Shown here piece after piece: positions 6,813-15,612 of a stretch of DNA of 37,531 nucleotides. The stretch's first letter is position 1, and each line of letters begins with the position of its first letter. The stretch comes from Syntrophorhabdus sp. Its GTDB lineage: Bacteria > Desulfobacterota > Syntrophorhabdia > Syntrophorhabdales > Syntrophorhabdaceae. The position numbers and the translations under genes were made by a program. The notes beneath the pieces were generated by a model that was not told where the DNA came from, ran no database searches, and saw nothing but the letters and a program-made list of their open reading frames with translations. Location: assembly GCA_012719415.1 (NCBI GenBank), contig JAAYAK010000040.1:1-37531 (forward strand), in the 5' to 3' direction.

Positions 6813-9800
6813 GTGGAAAAAGAGGTTATGGAAACGGAACAGGCCAAGGGTCATCTTCGCAAAAATCTCCAGCAGGGCAACTTCGGTGATGTCATGATCG
6901 TCGGCGGCGGCATCAGCGGCATACAGGCCGCGCTTGACCTCGGCACCGCCGGATTCAAGGTCTACTTCGTGGAGAAATCGCCCACCGTCGGCGGCAAGAT
7001 GGCACATCTCGACAAGACATTCCCCACCAACGACTGCTCCATGTGCATCGAATCCCCCAAGTTCGTCGAATGCAAGAGACATCCCAACATAGAGATGCTG
7101 ACCTACTCCGAGGTGGAGAAGGTCGAGGGGGAAGCGGGCGATTTCACGGTGACCGTCGTGAAGAAACCGCGATACGTGGACGAGACCAAATGCACCGGCT
7201 GCACGGTGTGCGTGGAATACTGTCCCGTCAAGTACCCCGACCAGTTCAACCAGGGTATCTCGAACAACAAGGCCATCCACATCTACTTCGCGCAGGCGAT
7301 CCCGCTGGTGACCTACGTGGACGACAGCTGCCTCTATCTCAAGGAAGGCAAGTGCCGCATCTGCGAGGCGGCCTGCAAGACGCACGCGATAGACTTCGAT
7401 CAGAAGCCGGAAAGGGTGGAGATAAAGGTGGGGGCCATCATCCTGTCGCCGGGCATCGAGCCCTTCGACGCCCGCCTCAGGGAGGAATACCACTACGGCG
7501 ACTTCGTGAACGTCGTCAACGCCCTCGACTACGAAAGGCTCCTGTGCGCCACAGGGCCCTACGAGGGGGAGATACTGCGGGCCTCCGACAGGAAGCACCC
7601 GCACAACATAGCGTGGATACACTGCGTGGGCTCCCGGCAGGTCACCGAAGGGGGCAACAGCTACTGCTCTGCGGTGTGCTGCACCTACACCCAGAAGCAG
7701 GTCATCCTCACGAAGGACCATGACGACGGCGCCAGGTGCACCATATTCCACAACGACATCCGTTCGTACGGCAAGGACTTCGAGCGCTTCTACCAGAGGA
7801 CGGAGAACCTCCCCGGCGTCCGGTTCATCAGGAGCTATGTCTCCATAGAGCGCGAAGACCCGGTGACGAAGAACGTGACCGTACGGTATTCGACCCCTGA
7901 CGACGGGGTGAAGGAAGAGGAGTTCGACATGGTGGTGCTCTCCGTCGGGCTCGCGCCGCCCGCCAATCTCAAGGGCATCGCGGACGCCTTCGGCATCGAG
8001 CTCAACTCCCACGGATTCTGCAAGATAGATCCTGCCAATCCGCTCCTGACGACCCGCCCGGGGATATTCGTCAGCGGCGCCTTCCAGGGGCCCATGGACA
8101 TACCCGAATCGGTCCTGAGCGCGAGCGGTGCCGGTTCTCTCTGCGGGGAGATCCTCTCCTACAGGCGGGGCAACCTCTCGAAAGAGAGGGTCTATCCCGA
8201 GGAAAGGGACGTCTCCGGTGAGGAGCCGAGGATAGGGGTCTACGTGTGCCACTGCGGAGCCAACATCGGAAGGATAGTGAACGTGCCCGAAACGGTGGCA
8301 TACTCCCTCTCACTCCCCAATGTGGTCCACGCCGAGGAAAGTCTTTTCATCTGTTCCACCGAGGCCGCGGCGATGCTCGCGAAGGATATCGAGGGGCGGG
8401 GTCTCAACAGGGTCATCGTTGCCGCCTGCACCCCGAGGACGCACGAGCCTCTCTTCAGGGACACCCTGCGCGAGGCGGGGATCAACCAGTACTACTATGA
8501 CATGGCGAACATCAGGGAGCATTGCTCCTGGGTCCATTCGAAGGAAAAGGAGGCGGCCACGCAGAAGGCGAAGGACATCATCAGGATGTCCGTGGCGAGG
8601 TCCTGCCACCTTGAGCCCCTTCAGGAGTTCGACCTGCCCGTCGACAAGAGGGCCCTTGTGATGGGCGGCGGGATCTCGGGCATGACGAGCGCCCTGTCCA
8701 TCGCGAAGCAGGGTCACGAGGTCTGGCTGGTGGAGAAGGAAAAGGAGTTGGGCGGGATGGTGCGCAAGCTCCACTACACCCTCGAGGGGCTCGACGTCCA
8801 GGCGTTCCTTAAAGACCTTGTGGCAAAGGTCTACAGCCACCCCATGATACACGTTTACACCGGTGCCACCATTCCGGAGGCAACGGGCTACGTCGGCAAC
8901 TTCCAGACGAAGATAGAGTCGAGCCGCGGGACCGTCGAGATAAAGCATGGTGCCACCGTCATCGCGATAGGCGCCGACCTCTACACTCCGACGGAATACC
9001 TCTACGGGAAAGACGACAGGGTGATGAACCACCTGGAACTGGAGGAAAAGATCGCCGCTGGAGACGAAAAGGTCCTCGGCGCGAAGAGCGCGGTCATGAT
9101 ACAGTGCGTCGGCTGCCGCAACGAGGAGCGCAACTACTGCAGCAGGATATGCTGCAGCGAGTCCATCAAAAACGCCCTTCTCCTGAAGGAAAGAAACCCG
9201 GACATGGACGTCTGCGTCCTCTTCCGGGACATGCGGACATACGGGTTCAAGGAGGACTATTACAGGGAAGCGGCGGGGAAAGGCGTCAGGTTCATCCGCT
9301 ACGAGCCCGATAACAAGCCGCTCGTGGAACCCGGCAAGGCGGAGGACGGCCGGGACGTACTCAAGGTGACGGCCCCGGACTATGTCCTCGGGAAAGGGAT
9401 CGAGATCGACGCCGACCTTGTCGTGCTGGCTGCCGCCATTATCCCCTCGGCGGAAAGCCAGGACGTGTCCAAGCTTTTCAAGGTTGCCCTCGGACCCGAC
9501 GGCTTCTGCCAGGAGGCCCACGTGAAGTTAAGGCCCGTCGATTTTGCCGCGGAGGGGGTCTATCTCTGCGGGACCGCGCATTACCCCAAGCTCATGTCCG
9601 AGGCGATAAGCCAGGCTTACGGGGCGGCGGGGCGGGCCCTGACGCTTCTCGCGAACGATACCGTGGTGGCCTCCGGCTCTGTCTGCGCCGTCAACGAAAA
9701 GCAGTGCATGGGATGCGGCGCCTGCGCGCCGGCCTGCACGTACAACGCCATCGAGCTTCGCGAGACAAAGCAGGGACGAAAGGCCGAGGTCATTCCCGTT

Positions 9801-9956
9801 CTCTGCAAGGGATGCGGCCTGTGCAACTCGAAGTGCCCGACGGGTGCCATCCAGCTCAAGCATTACACCGACGAGGAGATCTTCAGCCAGATACTCGCGG
9901 GGCTCCACAAGGGCGACATCGTGGAACAGAAAGATGCGGCGGTCGGCAATGCCTAA
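6813..9956 (+). CDS. hdrA: HdrA-type electron-bifurcating flavoprotein (double FAD domain)
   Basis: About 1047 residues. It has two Rossmann FAD motifs: GGGISG near residue 31 and again near residue 616. A Cys-rich insert follows the first (NDCSMC near 74) with a ferredoxin motif CTGCTVCVEYC. The middle holds the typical HdrA stretch VCHCGANIG and AACTPRTHEP. The C-terminus carries two [4Fe-4S] motifs, CMGCGACAPAC (about 964) and CKGCGLCNSKC (about 998). HdrA splits electron pairs in heterodisulfide reductase-type complexes. I chose the GTG at 6813 because GAGGTGA lies a few bases upstream; TTG 6795 and ATG 6828 are alternatives. It sits between fdhA and the MvhD-like gene, and no hdrB or hdrC is present, so the final acceptor module is not encoded here. 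Confidence 0.92.
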   Translation: MEKEVMETEQAKGHLRKNLQQGNFGDVMIVGGGISGIQAALDLGTAGFKVYFVEKSPTVGGKMAHLDKTFPTNDCSMCIESPKFVECKRHPNIEMLTYSEVEKVEGEAGDFTVTVVKKPRYVDETKCTGCTVCVEYCPVKYPDQFNQGISNNKAIHIYFAQAIPLVTYVDDSCLYLKEGKCRICEAACKTHAIDFDQKPERVEIKVGAIILSPGIEPFDARLREEYHYGDFVNVVNALDYERLLCATGPYEGEILRASDRKHPHNIAWIHCVGSRQVTEGGNSYCSAVCCTYTQKQVILTKDHDDGARCTIFHNDIRSYGKDFERFYQRTENLPGVRFIRSYVSIEREDPVTKNVTVRYSTPDDGVKEEEFDMVVLSVGLAPPANLKGIADAFGIELNSHGFCKIDPANPLLTTRPGIFVSGAFQGPMDIPESVLSASGAGSLCGEILSYRRGNLSKERVYPEERDVSGEEPRIGVYVCHCGANIGRIVNVPETVAYSLSLPNVVHAEESLFICSTEAAAMLAKDIEGRGLNRVIVAACTPRTHEPLFRDTLREAGINQYYYDMANIREHCSWVHSKEKEAATQKAKDIIRMSVARSCHLEPLQEFDLPVDKRALVMGGGISGMTSALSIAKQGHEVWLVEKEKELGGMVRKLHYTLEGLDVQAFLKDLVAKVYSHPMIHVYTGATIPEATGYVGNFQTKIESSRGTVEIKHGATVIAIGADLYTPTEYLYGKDDRVMNHLELEEKIAAGDEKVLGAKSAVMIQCVGCRNEERNYCSRICCSESIKNALLLKERNPDMDVCVLFRDMRTYGFKEDYYREAAGKGVRFIRYEPDNKPLVEPGKAEDGRDVLKVTAPDYVLGKGIEIDADLVVLAAAIIPSAESQDVSKLFKVALGPDGFCQEAHVKLRPVDFAAEGVYLCGTAHYPKLMSEAISQAYGAAGRALTLLANDTVVASGSVCAVNEKQCMGCGACAPACTYNAIELRETKQGRKAEVIPVLCKGCGLCNSKCPTGAIQLKHYTDEEIFSQILAGLHKGDIVEQKDAAVGNA

Positions 9957-10014
9957 CAGCGCATATCAGCGTACCGCTGGAATACAGGATAAGAGATCAG
10001 GGAGGTAAGAGAGG

Positions 10015-10875
10015 ATGAGTTCAGAAGGCCAATTCAAACCGAAGATGCTGGGTATCATATGCAACTGGTGCTGCTATGGCGGGGCGGACCTTTGTGGGGT
10101 CTCCCGTTTTCAATACCCCACGTACATACGATTGATACGGGTGATGTGCTCCGGAAGGGTCGACCTCAAGCACATACTCCTCGCTTTCGCGAACGGAGTG
10201 GACGGGATGTTCGTCGGCGGCTGCCACATAAACGACTGCCATTATAATCCCGAGGGGAATTACGACGCCATGAGCATGGTGAACCTCTGCAGGAAGCTCC
10301 TCGAACACATCGGCATAAACCCGAAGAGACTGCGCCTCGAATGGGTCTCCGCAGGCGAGGGCATCCGCTTTGCCAACATCATGAACGAGTTCGCCCGGGA
10401 GATAGAGGAATTGGGGCCTCTCGGAAAGAGCGAGGGGCTGGAGACGGCGGAACTCAACGCGCGGATCGAGAGGATCGCGAAACTCGTCCCCTATATAAAG
10501 CTGGAGAAAATGAAGAAGCTCGCCCTCCACGACATAAACGAGGATTACACGAAGCTCTACACCTCCGAGGAGATAGAGAGCCTTATCCGGGAGGCACCAT
10601 CGTACTGGATCGATCCGGACAGATGTCAGGCCTGCATGACCTGCGCCCGGAGATGCCCGGCGGACGCGATCATCAGCGCGAAGAGCCAGGTCCACGTGAT
10701 CGATCAGGACAAATGCATCCGGTGCGGGACGTGCCTTACGGCCTGTCCGTCCAAATTCGGCGCCGTGACGAAGCTCGTGGGCAAACCCGTTCCACCGCCT
10801 CTTCCCGAAGAGAAGAGGGCCATAGTCAGAAAGGGAAAGGAAGGCGCAGGGGAAAACAGCCCGGTTGCCGGCTGA
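10015..10875 (+). CDS. MvhD-like [2Fe-2S] subunit fused to 2x[4Fe-4S] ferredoxin
   Basis: A 286-residue protein. Residues 1-140 match the MvhD/FlpD family, which wires a hydrogenase or formate dehydrogenase to HdrA: conserved cysteines at CNWCCYGG (about 16-20) and GGCHINDCHY (about 70-75). The C-terminal third holds two ferredoxin motifs, CQACMTCARRC (about 204) and CIRCGTCLTAC (about 234), which classical MvhD lacks. A strong ribosome-binding site GGGAGGTAAGAGAGG precedes the ATG. Lying directly after hdrA, it most likely carries electrons between FdhA and HdrA. The basic, Pro-rich C-terminal tail looks disordered. Confidence 0.9.
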   Translation: MSSEGQFKPKMLGIICNWCCYGGADLCGVSRFQYPTYIRLIRVMCSGRVDLKHILLAFANGVDGMFVGGCHINDCHYNPEGNYDAMSMVNLCRKLLEHIGINPKRLRLEWVSAGEGIRFANIMNEFAREIEELGPLGKSEGLETAELNARIERIAKLVPYIKLEKMKKLALHDINEDYTKLYTSEEIESLIREAPSYWIDPDRCQACMTCARRCPADAIISAKSQVHVIDQDKCIRCGTCLTACPSKFGAVTKLVGKPVPPPLPEEKRAIVRKGKEGAGENSPVAG

Positions 10876-10899
10876 AAGGCCATCAGGGGTTTGCAGCAC

Positions 10900-11172
10900 A
10901 TGTCCGAATACATAGACGCGAAAGGTCTGGGTTGCGCTGAGCCGGTCCTCCTTGCCAGGCGATCCATCGAACTCAATGACGAGACCACGATCATCGTGGA
11001 CACCCGGGAATCTCTGGAGAACATTCGGGTCCTGGCCAGGCACACGGGGTGTTCGATTGAGGTCGCCGAGGAACCGGGAGGCATCTACTCGATAACGTTG
11101 AAGAAAAAACCGGACACGGCGGGCTACGCCCGCGAGTCCCAGCAGAGTGCCAACAAAAGGAACGACGAGTGA
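10900..11172 (+). CDS. TusA/SirA-like sulfur-carrier protein
   Basis: About 90 residues from the ATG at 10900. The opening DAKGLGCAEPVLLAR matches the TusA/YedF signature, but the first Pro of the usual CPxP motif is Ala while the sulfur-carrying Cys is kept. The family passes persulfide sulfur to cofactor or tRNA modification systems. Its stop overlaps the next gene's start (TGATG), so it is coupled to a molybdopterin oxidoreductase. A role in sulfurating that enzyme's metal centre, as FdhD does for formate dehydrogenases, is plausible but inferred. Confidence 0.8.
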   Translation: MSEYIDAKGLGCAEPVLLARRSIELNDETTIIVDTRESLENIRVLARHTGCSIEVAEEPGGIYSITLKKKPDTAGYARESQQSANKRNDE

Positions 11173-13262
11173 TGACATATTCAGACCAGCCGATTCCCGG
11201 GTCCGCCGACGAAGGGCCGGAGGAATTCACCGGTAACCGCACCGTCTGCGGTATCTGCAGCGGCACGTGCGGAATGATGCTCAAACTGGAGAACGGGCAG
11301 CTCTCCGCCATTGAAGGCGATCACGACCACCCGGTAAGCAGGGGACATATCTGTCCCAAGGGACGCGCCCTGCCGGAAATGTTCAGAACGCCTGACCGGC
11401 TGCGGCACCCGGTCAGGAAGGTGGGGCCCGGCGCCTGGGAAGAGGTATCGTGGGAGGAGGCCTTCGCGGTCCTTTCGGAAAAGCTGGACGGAATACGAAG
11501 GAAATACGGCCCCGAGGCACTGGCGGTCCACGTGGGACACGCGGGAGTGGGGAAGGAATTTCTGCCCTACGCCGAACGCTTCTGCGCCCTCTACGGCACA
11601 CCCAATTTCTCGACCTGCGGCAGCCATTGCTACGAATCAAAATCAATGGCCAACATGGTCACCTTCGGCAAGATGCCGATCGGTGATTACGCGCGGAGCA
11701 AATGCATCGTCCTGTGGGGGAAGAACCCGGGTTCATCCGCCCCTTCTTTCGTCAACGAGATCGCCGAGGCAAGAAAACGGGGATGCGCGCTCATCGTCAT
11801 AGACCCGAGAAGGACGCCTCTCGCCGAAAAGGCGGACCTGCATCTCCAGGTAAGGCCGGGCACGGACGGCGCCCTGGCTCTGAGCCTTCTTCACCTGATA
11901 GTCCAGGAACACCTCTACGACAAGGACTTTGTCGAAAGATGGACGGTCGGTTTTGACGCTCTTTGTCACGCTGTTGATGCCTATCCGCCGGAGGAGGTGG
12001 AGAGGATCACGGGCATACCGGCGGGACGGGTACGAAAGGCGGCCCGGCTTTACGCGTCGGCACCGGCCGCCTGCATATCCCTGGGCGTGGCTGTTGAACT
12101 GAGCACAAACGGTTTTCAGGCCGCCCGCGGCATCGCCGCTCTTCAGGCTATCACAGGCAATCTCGATATCGCCGGCGGGGCCGTCTTCCTCAATGAGGCA
12201 CCGCTGTCGGACCTGCAACTGATGCCGGGCAGCGGAGTGAAACAGGCTATCGGTGCCGATGAATACCCGTTGTTCCACAAGGTCTCGCGAAACGCGCAGG
12301 CAAATCTTTACGCTCGGGCCATCCTGGAGGAAAAACCCTATCCTTTGAAGGGCCTCGTCGTGGCCGGAAGCAACCCCGTGCTCACCTGGCCCAATTCAGG
12401 CCGGGTCCGGGAGGCGCTGTCAAGGCTTGAATTCCTGGCCGTGATCGATCCTGTCATGACGGCAACGGCACGCGCGGCTCATCTCGTCCTCCCCTGCGCG
12501 TCCTTTCTCGGGGGCCATGAGCTGTGGGAGAGTTCCCATATCTCCCTCGAACCCCGTATCGGGCTCGCCCCGAAGATATGCAATGACGGGGGATTGCCCA
12601 CACACTGGGAAATATGGAGAGAGATCGCGGTCCGCATGGGCCATTCGGATTCTTTTCCCTGGAGGACGGAGGAAGAGGCCATCACCTTCAGGCTGAAGGC
12701 CCTGGAACTCACCTGTGATGACCTGAGAGACATGCCGGAAGGTTACCCCTATCACCGCTGGACAGCGAAGAAATACGAAAAGGAAGGCTTCAATACGGAT
12801 TCAGGCAAGGTCGAGATCTATTCGGGCCTGCTCAGGCGCCACGATTACGACCCGGTCCCCACCTATGCCGAACCCGCCGAGAGCCCCCTTTCGACCCCGG
12901 ATGTCGCGTCCCGGTTCCCCCTTGTGCTCACAACGGGCGCCCGAAGGCTCGAATACCTCCATTCCCGCTTCCGCAATGTCGCCTCGCTGCGGACCCGCGT
13001 CCCGGAGCCGTACGTCGAGATCCATCCTTCCACAGCGGAAAGTCTCGGGGTGAAGGATGGCGACATGGTCCTCGTCGAGACATTAAGAGGGAGCATCGAG
13101 GTCAGGGCAAAGCGGACTCCGTCAATACTCGCCGGTGTTATCTCCATGTCTCACGGTTGGGATGAAGCCAACGCGAATGTGCTCACCGACGACGCGTGTC
13201 TCGACCCTGTCAGCGGATTCCCCGGCGGACGCTGTCTTCTTGCCCGGATCGTGCGACGCTGA
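11172..13262 (+). CDS. Molybdopterin (Mo/W-bisPGD) oxidoreductase, substrate unknown
   Basis: A 696-residue single-polypeptide member of the DMSO reductase superfamily. The N-terminal [4Fe-4S] site is CGICSGTC plus CPKG (Cys26, 29, 33, 61). The probable metal ligand is Cys149 or Cys153 in STCGSHCYESKS. Molybdopterin and dinucleotide-binding domains follow, ending with VKDGDMVLVE typical of the C-terminal barrel. No Tat or Sec signal is visible, so it should be cytoplasmic. The size and short N-terminus resemble thiosulfate/polysulfide reductase chain A and acetylene hydratase-type enzymes more than FdhA. It has no adjacent membrane or ferredoxin subunit of its own apart from the fdh-hdr operon. 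The start overlaps the upstream stop by one base. Confidence 0.88.
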   Translation: MTYSDQPIPGSADEGPEEFTGNRTVCGICSGTCGMMLKLENGQLSAIEGDHDHPVSRGHICPKGRALPEMFRTPDRLRHPVRKVGPGAWEEVSWEEAFAVLSEKLDGIRRKYGPEALAVHVGHAGVGKEFLPYAERFCALYGTPNFSTCGSHCYESKSMANMVTFGKMPIGDYARSKCIVLWGKNPGSSAPSFVNEIAEARKRGCALIVIDPRRTPLAEKADLHLQVRPGTDGALALSLLHLIVQEHLYDKDFVERWTVGFDALCHAVDAYPPEEVERITGIPAGRVRKAARLYASAPAACISLGVAVELSTNGFQAARGIAALQAITGNLDIAGGAVFLNEAPLSDLQLMPGSGVKQAIGADEYPLFHKVSRNAQANLYARAILEEKPYPLKGLVVAGSNPVLTWPNSGRVREALSRLEFLAVIDPVMTATARAAHLVLPCASFLGGHELWESSHISLEPRIGLAPKICNDGGLPTHWEIWREIAVRMGHSDSFPWRTEEEAITFRLKALELTCDDLRDMPEGYPYHRWTAKKYEKEGFNTDSGKVEIYSGLLRRHDYDPVPTYAEPAESPLSTPDVASRFPLVLTTGARRLEYLHSRFRNVASLRTRVPEPYVEIHPSTAESLGVKDGDMVLVETLRGSIEVRAKRTPSILAGVISMSHGWDEANANVLTDDACLDPVSGFPGGRCLLARIVRR

Positions 13263-13293
13263 CACCCCCTGACCACCCCCGCCCGCACAAAGC

Positions 13294-13322
13294 TTGACAT
13301 CTCCAAGTCCATTCAGTTACAT
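13294..13322 (+). promoter_or_regulatory. Sigma70-type promoter for the double-cubane operon
   Basis: TTGACA (13294-13299), a 17-bp spacer and TTACAT (13317-13322). It stands at about the same distance before leader B as the promoter at 3579 does before leader A. Confidence 0.6.
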
Positions 13323-13378
13323 TATCTCACAAATAACTGTAAAGACTATGTTCAGAACAACAAACATATTCATTCCAT

Positions 13379-13522
13379 TGGGCTGAGCAGTGTACCGGGG
13401 GCCCGGGCGGTTCCCCGTCACAACGGTGCTCGCGGTTTCCCCACCTTAGATCTTCGAATGACCTCCTCAAAGGGTCCGGTGCGGGTATCCGCGGCCGGAT
13501 CTTTTATTTTCAGGAGGTTTTC
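13379..13522 (+). promoter_or_regulatory. Structured 5' leader, copy B (riboswitch/attenuator-like)
   Basis: Homologue of 3668-3810. The stem CGGGG/CCCCG (13396-13400 with 13413-13417) encloses the 12-base loop GCCCGGGCGGTT, which differs from copy A at one base. The stretch GGTTTCCCCACCTTA follows, then a terminator (13473-13510), the ribosome-binding site CAGGAGG and the ATG at 13523. Similarity to copy A stops at the ATG, so the duplication is regulatory, not genic. Confidence 0.7.
13473..13510 (+). terminator. Intrinsic terminator within leader B
   Basis: GGTCCGG plus GCGG pairs with CCGC plus CCGGATC around a GTAT loop, followed by TTTTATTTT. The GCGG/CCGC pair corresponds to GCAG/CTGC in copy A, a pairing-preserving change. 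Confidence 0.75.
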
Positions 13523-14803
13523 ATGTCAGATTACACACAGATGTGGTCGGATCTCGGCCTTGACCTCAAGGGCCATGACGCGCTCCTGTCCGTCCTTGGC
13601 GGCGCGTATCAGGACATCTTCCTTTCCCAGAAGAACCGGCCTGAGGGGATGAAATACTTCGACTTCGTGATGAGCGAGGTGCACGGCCTCAGGATCAAAG
13701 AACTCATGGACGCGAAGGCTGAGGGCCGCATCGTTGTGGGTTCCTACTGTGTTTTCGTACCCGAGGAGCTTATCCTCGCGGTGGACGGTGTGTCCGTCGG
13801 TCTCTGCGCGGGAGCGGAGTTCAACTTCGAGGGCGCCGAGGAGGTGGTCCCCAGGAATCTCTGCCCGCTGATCAAGTCCGCCTTCGGTTTCAAGCGGGGC
13901 CTCGTGTGCCCCTACCTCGAGGCGAGCGATATCGTCGTCGGCGAGAACACCTGTGACGGCAAGAAGAAGTCCTACGAGGTCCTCGGACCCATGGTGAAGG
14001 ACCTCCATATCATGGACCTGCCCCAGATGAAAAGCGGTCCCGGGAGAGCACTTCTCAAGGAAGAGTACGCAAGGTTCGTCACAAGGCTCGAAGAGAAGAG
14101 CGGACGGAAGGTCACCGTCGAAAGCCTGAAACAAGGCATAGCGACCGTGAACGCCAAGAGACAGGCCGTGAAGCGCCTCGCCGAGCTGCGCAAGGCCGAC
14201 CCCGCCCCGATCTCCGGCCTCGACGCGCTTCTCGTCAACCAGATCTTCTTCTACGACGATCCGGCGCGCTTCACCGCTTCCGTCAACGCCCTCTGCGATG
14301 AGCTTGAGGAGCGCGTGAAGAAGGGCGAAGGAGTGCTCCCGAAGGGAACGCCCCGCCTTGTCATCTCGGGATGCCCCATGGCGGTACCCAACTGGAAGGT
14401 CCCGTTCATCGTTGAAACCAGCGGGGCCGTGATCGTGGCCGAAGAATCCTGTGTGGGGGAACGCGGTACGAGGTGGCTCACCGAGACGCAGGGTTCCACC
14501 CTGCCGGAGATGCTCGACGCGATCACCGAACGCTACTTCAACATCGATTGCGCCGTCTTCACGCCGAATCCCTCCCGCGTTGACCACGTCGGGGACATGT
14601 TCGGCAGGTACGGCGCCCGTGGCGTTATCCATTACAGCCTCCAGTTCTGCCAGCCCTACCTGGTGGAGAGCGGTCCCGTGGAAGCAGCCCTCGAAGGTTC
14701 GGGCATTCCGGTCCTGCGCCTCGAAACGGACTACAGCCAGGAAGACATGGGTCAACTCAAGACCCGGATCGAGGCGTTCGTCGAAAGGATCCATCAAGGA
14801 TGA
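13523..14803 (+). CDS. Double-cubane / 2-hydroxyacyl-CoA dehydratase family protein 1
   Basis: A 426-residue member of the HgdB/BcrBC/YjiM family, with the hallmark NLCPLIKSAFGF (Cys114) and ENTCDGKKK (Cys144). Other cysteines are Cys76, 95, 129, 284 (SGCPM), 310, 343 and 376 (LQFCQPY). Some of these should ligate a [4Fe-4S] or double-cubane [8Fe-9S] cluster. Such proteins receive a very low-potential electron from an ATP-driven activator and reduce difficult substrates. Compared with YjiM-like proteins it has about 35 extra N-terminal residues, and the CSC motif near the third domain is reduced to a single Cys343. The start is fixed by AGGAGG at 13512-13517. The stop overlaps the activase start (ATGA). 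The substrate is unknown; a benzoyl-CoA-reductase-like or dehydratase role cannot be excluded. Confidence 0.88.
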   Translation: MSDYTQMWSDLGLDLKGHDALLSVLGGAYQDIFLSQKNRPEGMKYFDFVMSEVHGLRIKELMDAKAEGRIVVGSYCVFVPEELILAVDGVSVGLCAGAEFNFEGAEEVVPRNLCPLIKSAFGFKRGLVCPYLEASDIVVGENTCDGKKKSYEVLGPMVKDLHIMDLPQMKSGPGRALLKEEYARFVTRLEEKSGRKVTVESLKQGIATVNAKRQAVKRLAELRKADPAPISGLDALLVNQIFFYDDPARFTASVNALCDELEERVKKGEGVLPKGTPRLVISGCPMAVPNWKVPFIVETSGAVIVAEESCVGERGTRWLTETQGSTLPEMLDAITERYFNIDCAVFTPNPSRVDHVGDMFGRYGARGVIHYSLQFCQPYLVESGPVEAALEGSGIPVLRLETDYSQEDMGQLKTRIEAFVERIHQG

Positions 14804-15612
14804 GGACGGCCGGCCTCGACATCGGTTCACGGACCGTGAAACTCGTGGTCATTGAGCAAGGCGAGACGGTCCTCACACGCAAGGGCCTCACCTCACACGA
14901 CCCCCTGGAAGCGGCACGTGCCCTCATGGAGGAGGTCCATTACGACACCATTGTGGCCACCGGATACGGCCGTCACCTCCTGAAGGGGCACCTCGACTGC
15001 CCCGTCATCAGCGAGATCAAGGCCTTCGCCCTGGGGGCGAAGGCCATTCACCCGTCCTGCAGGGTGATCCTCGACATCGGAGGGCAGGACACGAAGGTCA
15101 TCTCCTTGAGCGAGGGCGGCGAGATGAGCAAGTTTGAGATGAACGACAAGTGTGCCGCCGGCACGGGCCGCTTCCTCGAGATCATGGCGCATGCCCTCGG
15201 CTACACCCTGGAGGAGTTCCCGAAGGCAGCACTGTCAGCGGGGCGCTTCGAGAAAATAAACAGCATGTGCACGGTCTTCGCGGAATCCGAGGTCATATCG
15301 CTCACGGCAAAGGGGGCCGCTCGCTCCGAGGTGGCGCTCGGCATCCACAGGGCCATCGTGAGCCGCTCGACAGCCCTGCTCCGGCGCATAGCACCGTCGG
15401 GTGAGGTCTTTTTCGCCGGAGGCGTCGCGCTCAACAGTTGCGTTGAAGCCTTGTTAGCCGAGGAGCTGGCGCGCCCGGTCGTGGTCCCTCCGGACCCGCA
15501 GAGCGTGGGAGCCTTGGGCGCTGCGATCCATGCCGCCTCGGCAAGACCACGCCGGGAGTCGGCAAAAGAGGGGTCGGGCGGGTATGATAACAGCGAAAGG
15601 AGCGTGGAATGA
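14800..15612 (+). CDS. YjiL/HgdC/BcrD-type ATP-dependent activase
   Basis: A 270-residue ASKHA-fold ATPase that hydrolyses ATP to push an electron onto double-cubane or dehydratase partners. Phosphate-binding motifs LDIGSRTVK (6-14) and LDIGGQDTK (91-99) are present, as is the ATGYGR helix. The bridging [4Fe-4S] cluster ligands are Cys118 in NDKCAAGTGRF and Cys157 in NSMCTVFAES; one cluster is shared by the homodimer. The C-terminal tail (about 25 residues, Arg/Ser/Gly-rich) exceeds the fold. It overlaps both neighbours by ATGA, so all three proteins are made together, which supports it being the activator of both flanking paralogues. Confidence 0.92.
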   Translation: MRTAGLDIGSRTVKLVVIEQGETVLTRKGLTSHDPLEAARALMEEVHYDTIVATGYGRHLLKGHLDCPVISEIKAFALGAKAIHPSCRVILDIGGQDTKVISLSEGGEMSKFEMNDKCAAGTGRFLEIMAHALGYTLEEFPKAALSAGRFEKINSMCTVFAESEVISLTAKGAARSEVALGIHRAIVSRSTALLRRIAPSGEVFFAGGVALNSCVEALLAEELARPVVVPPDPQSVGALGAAIHAASARPRRESAKEGSGGYDNSERSVE

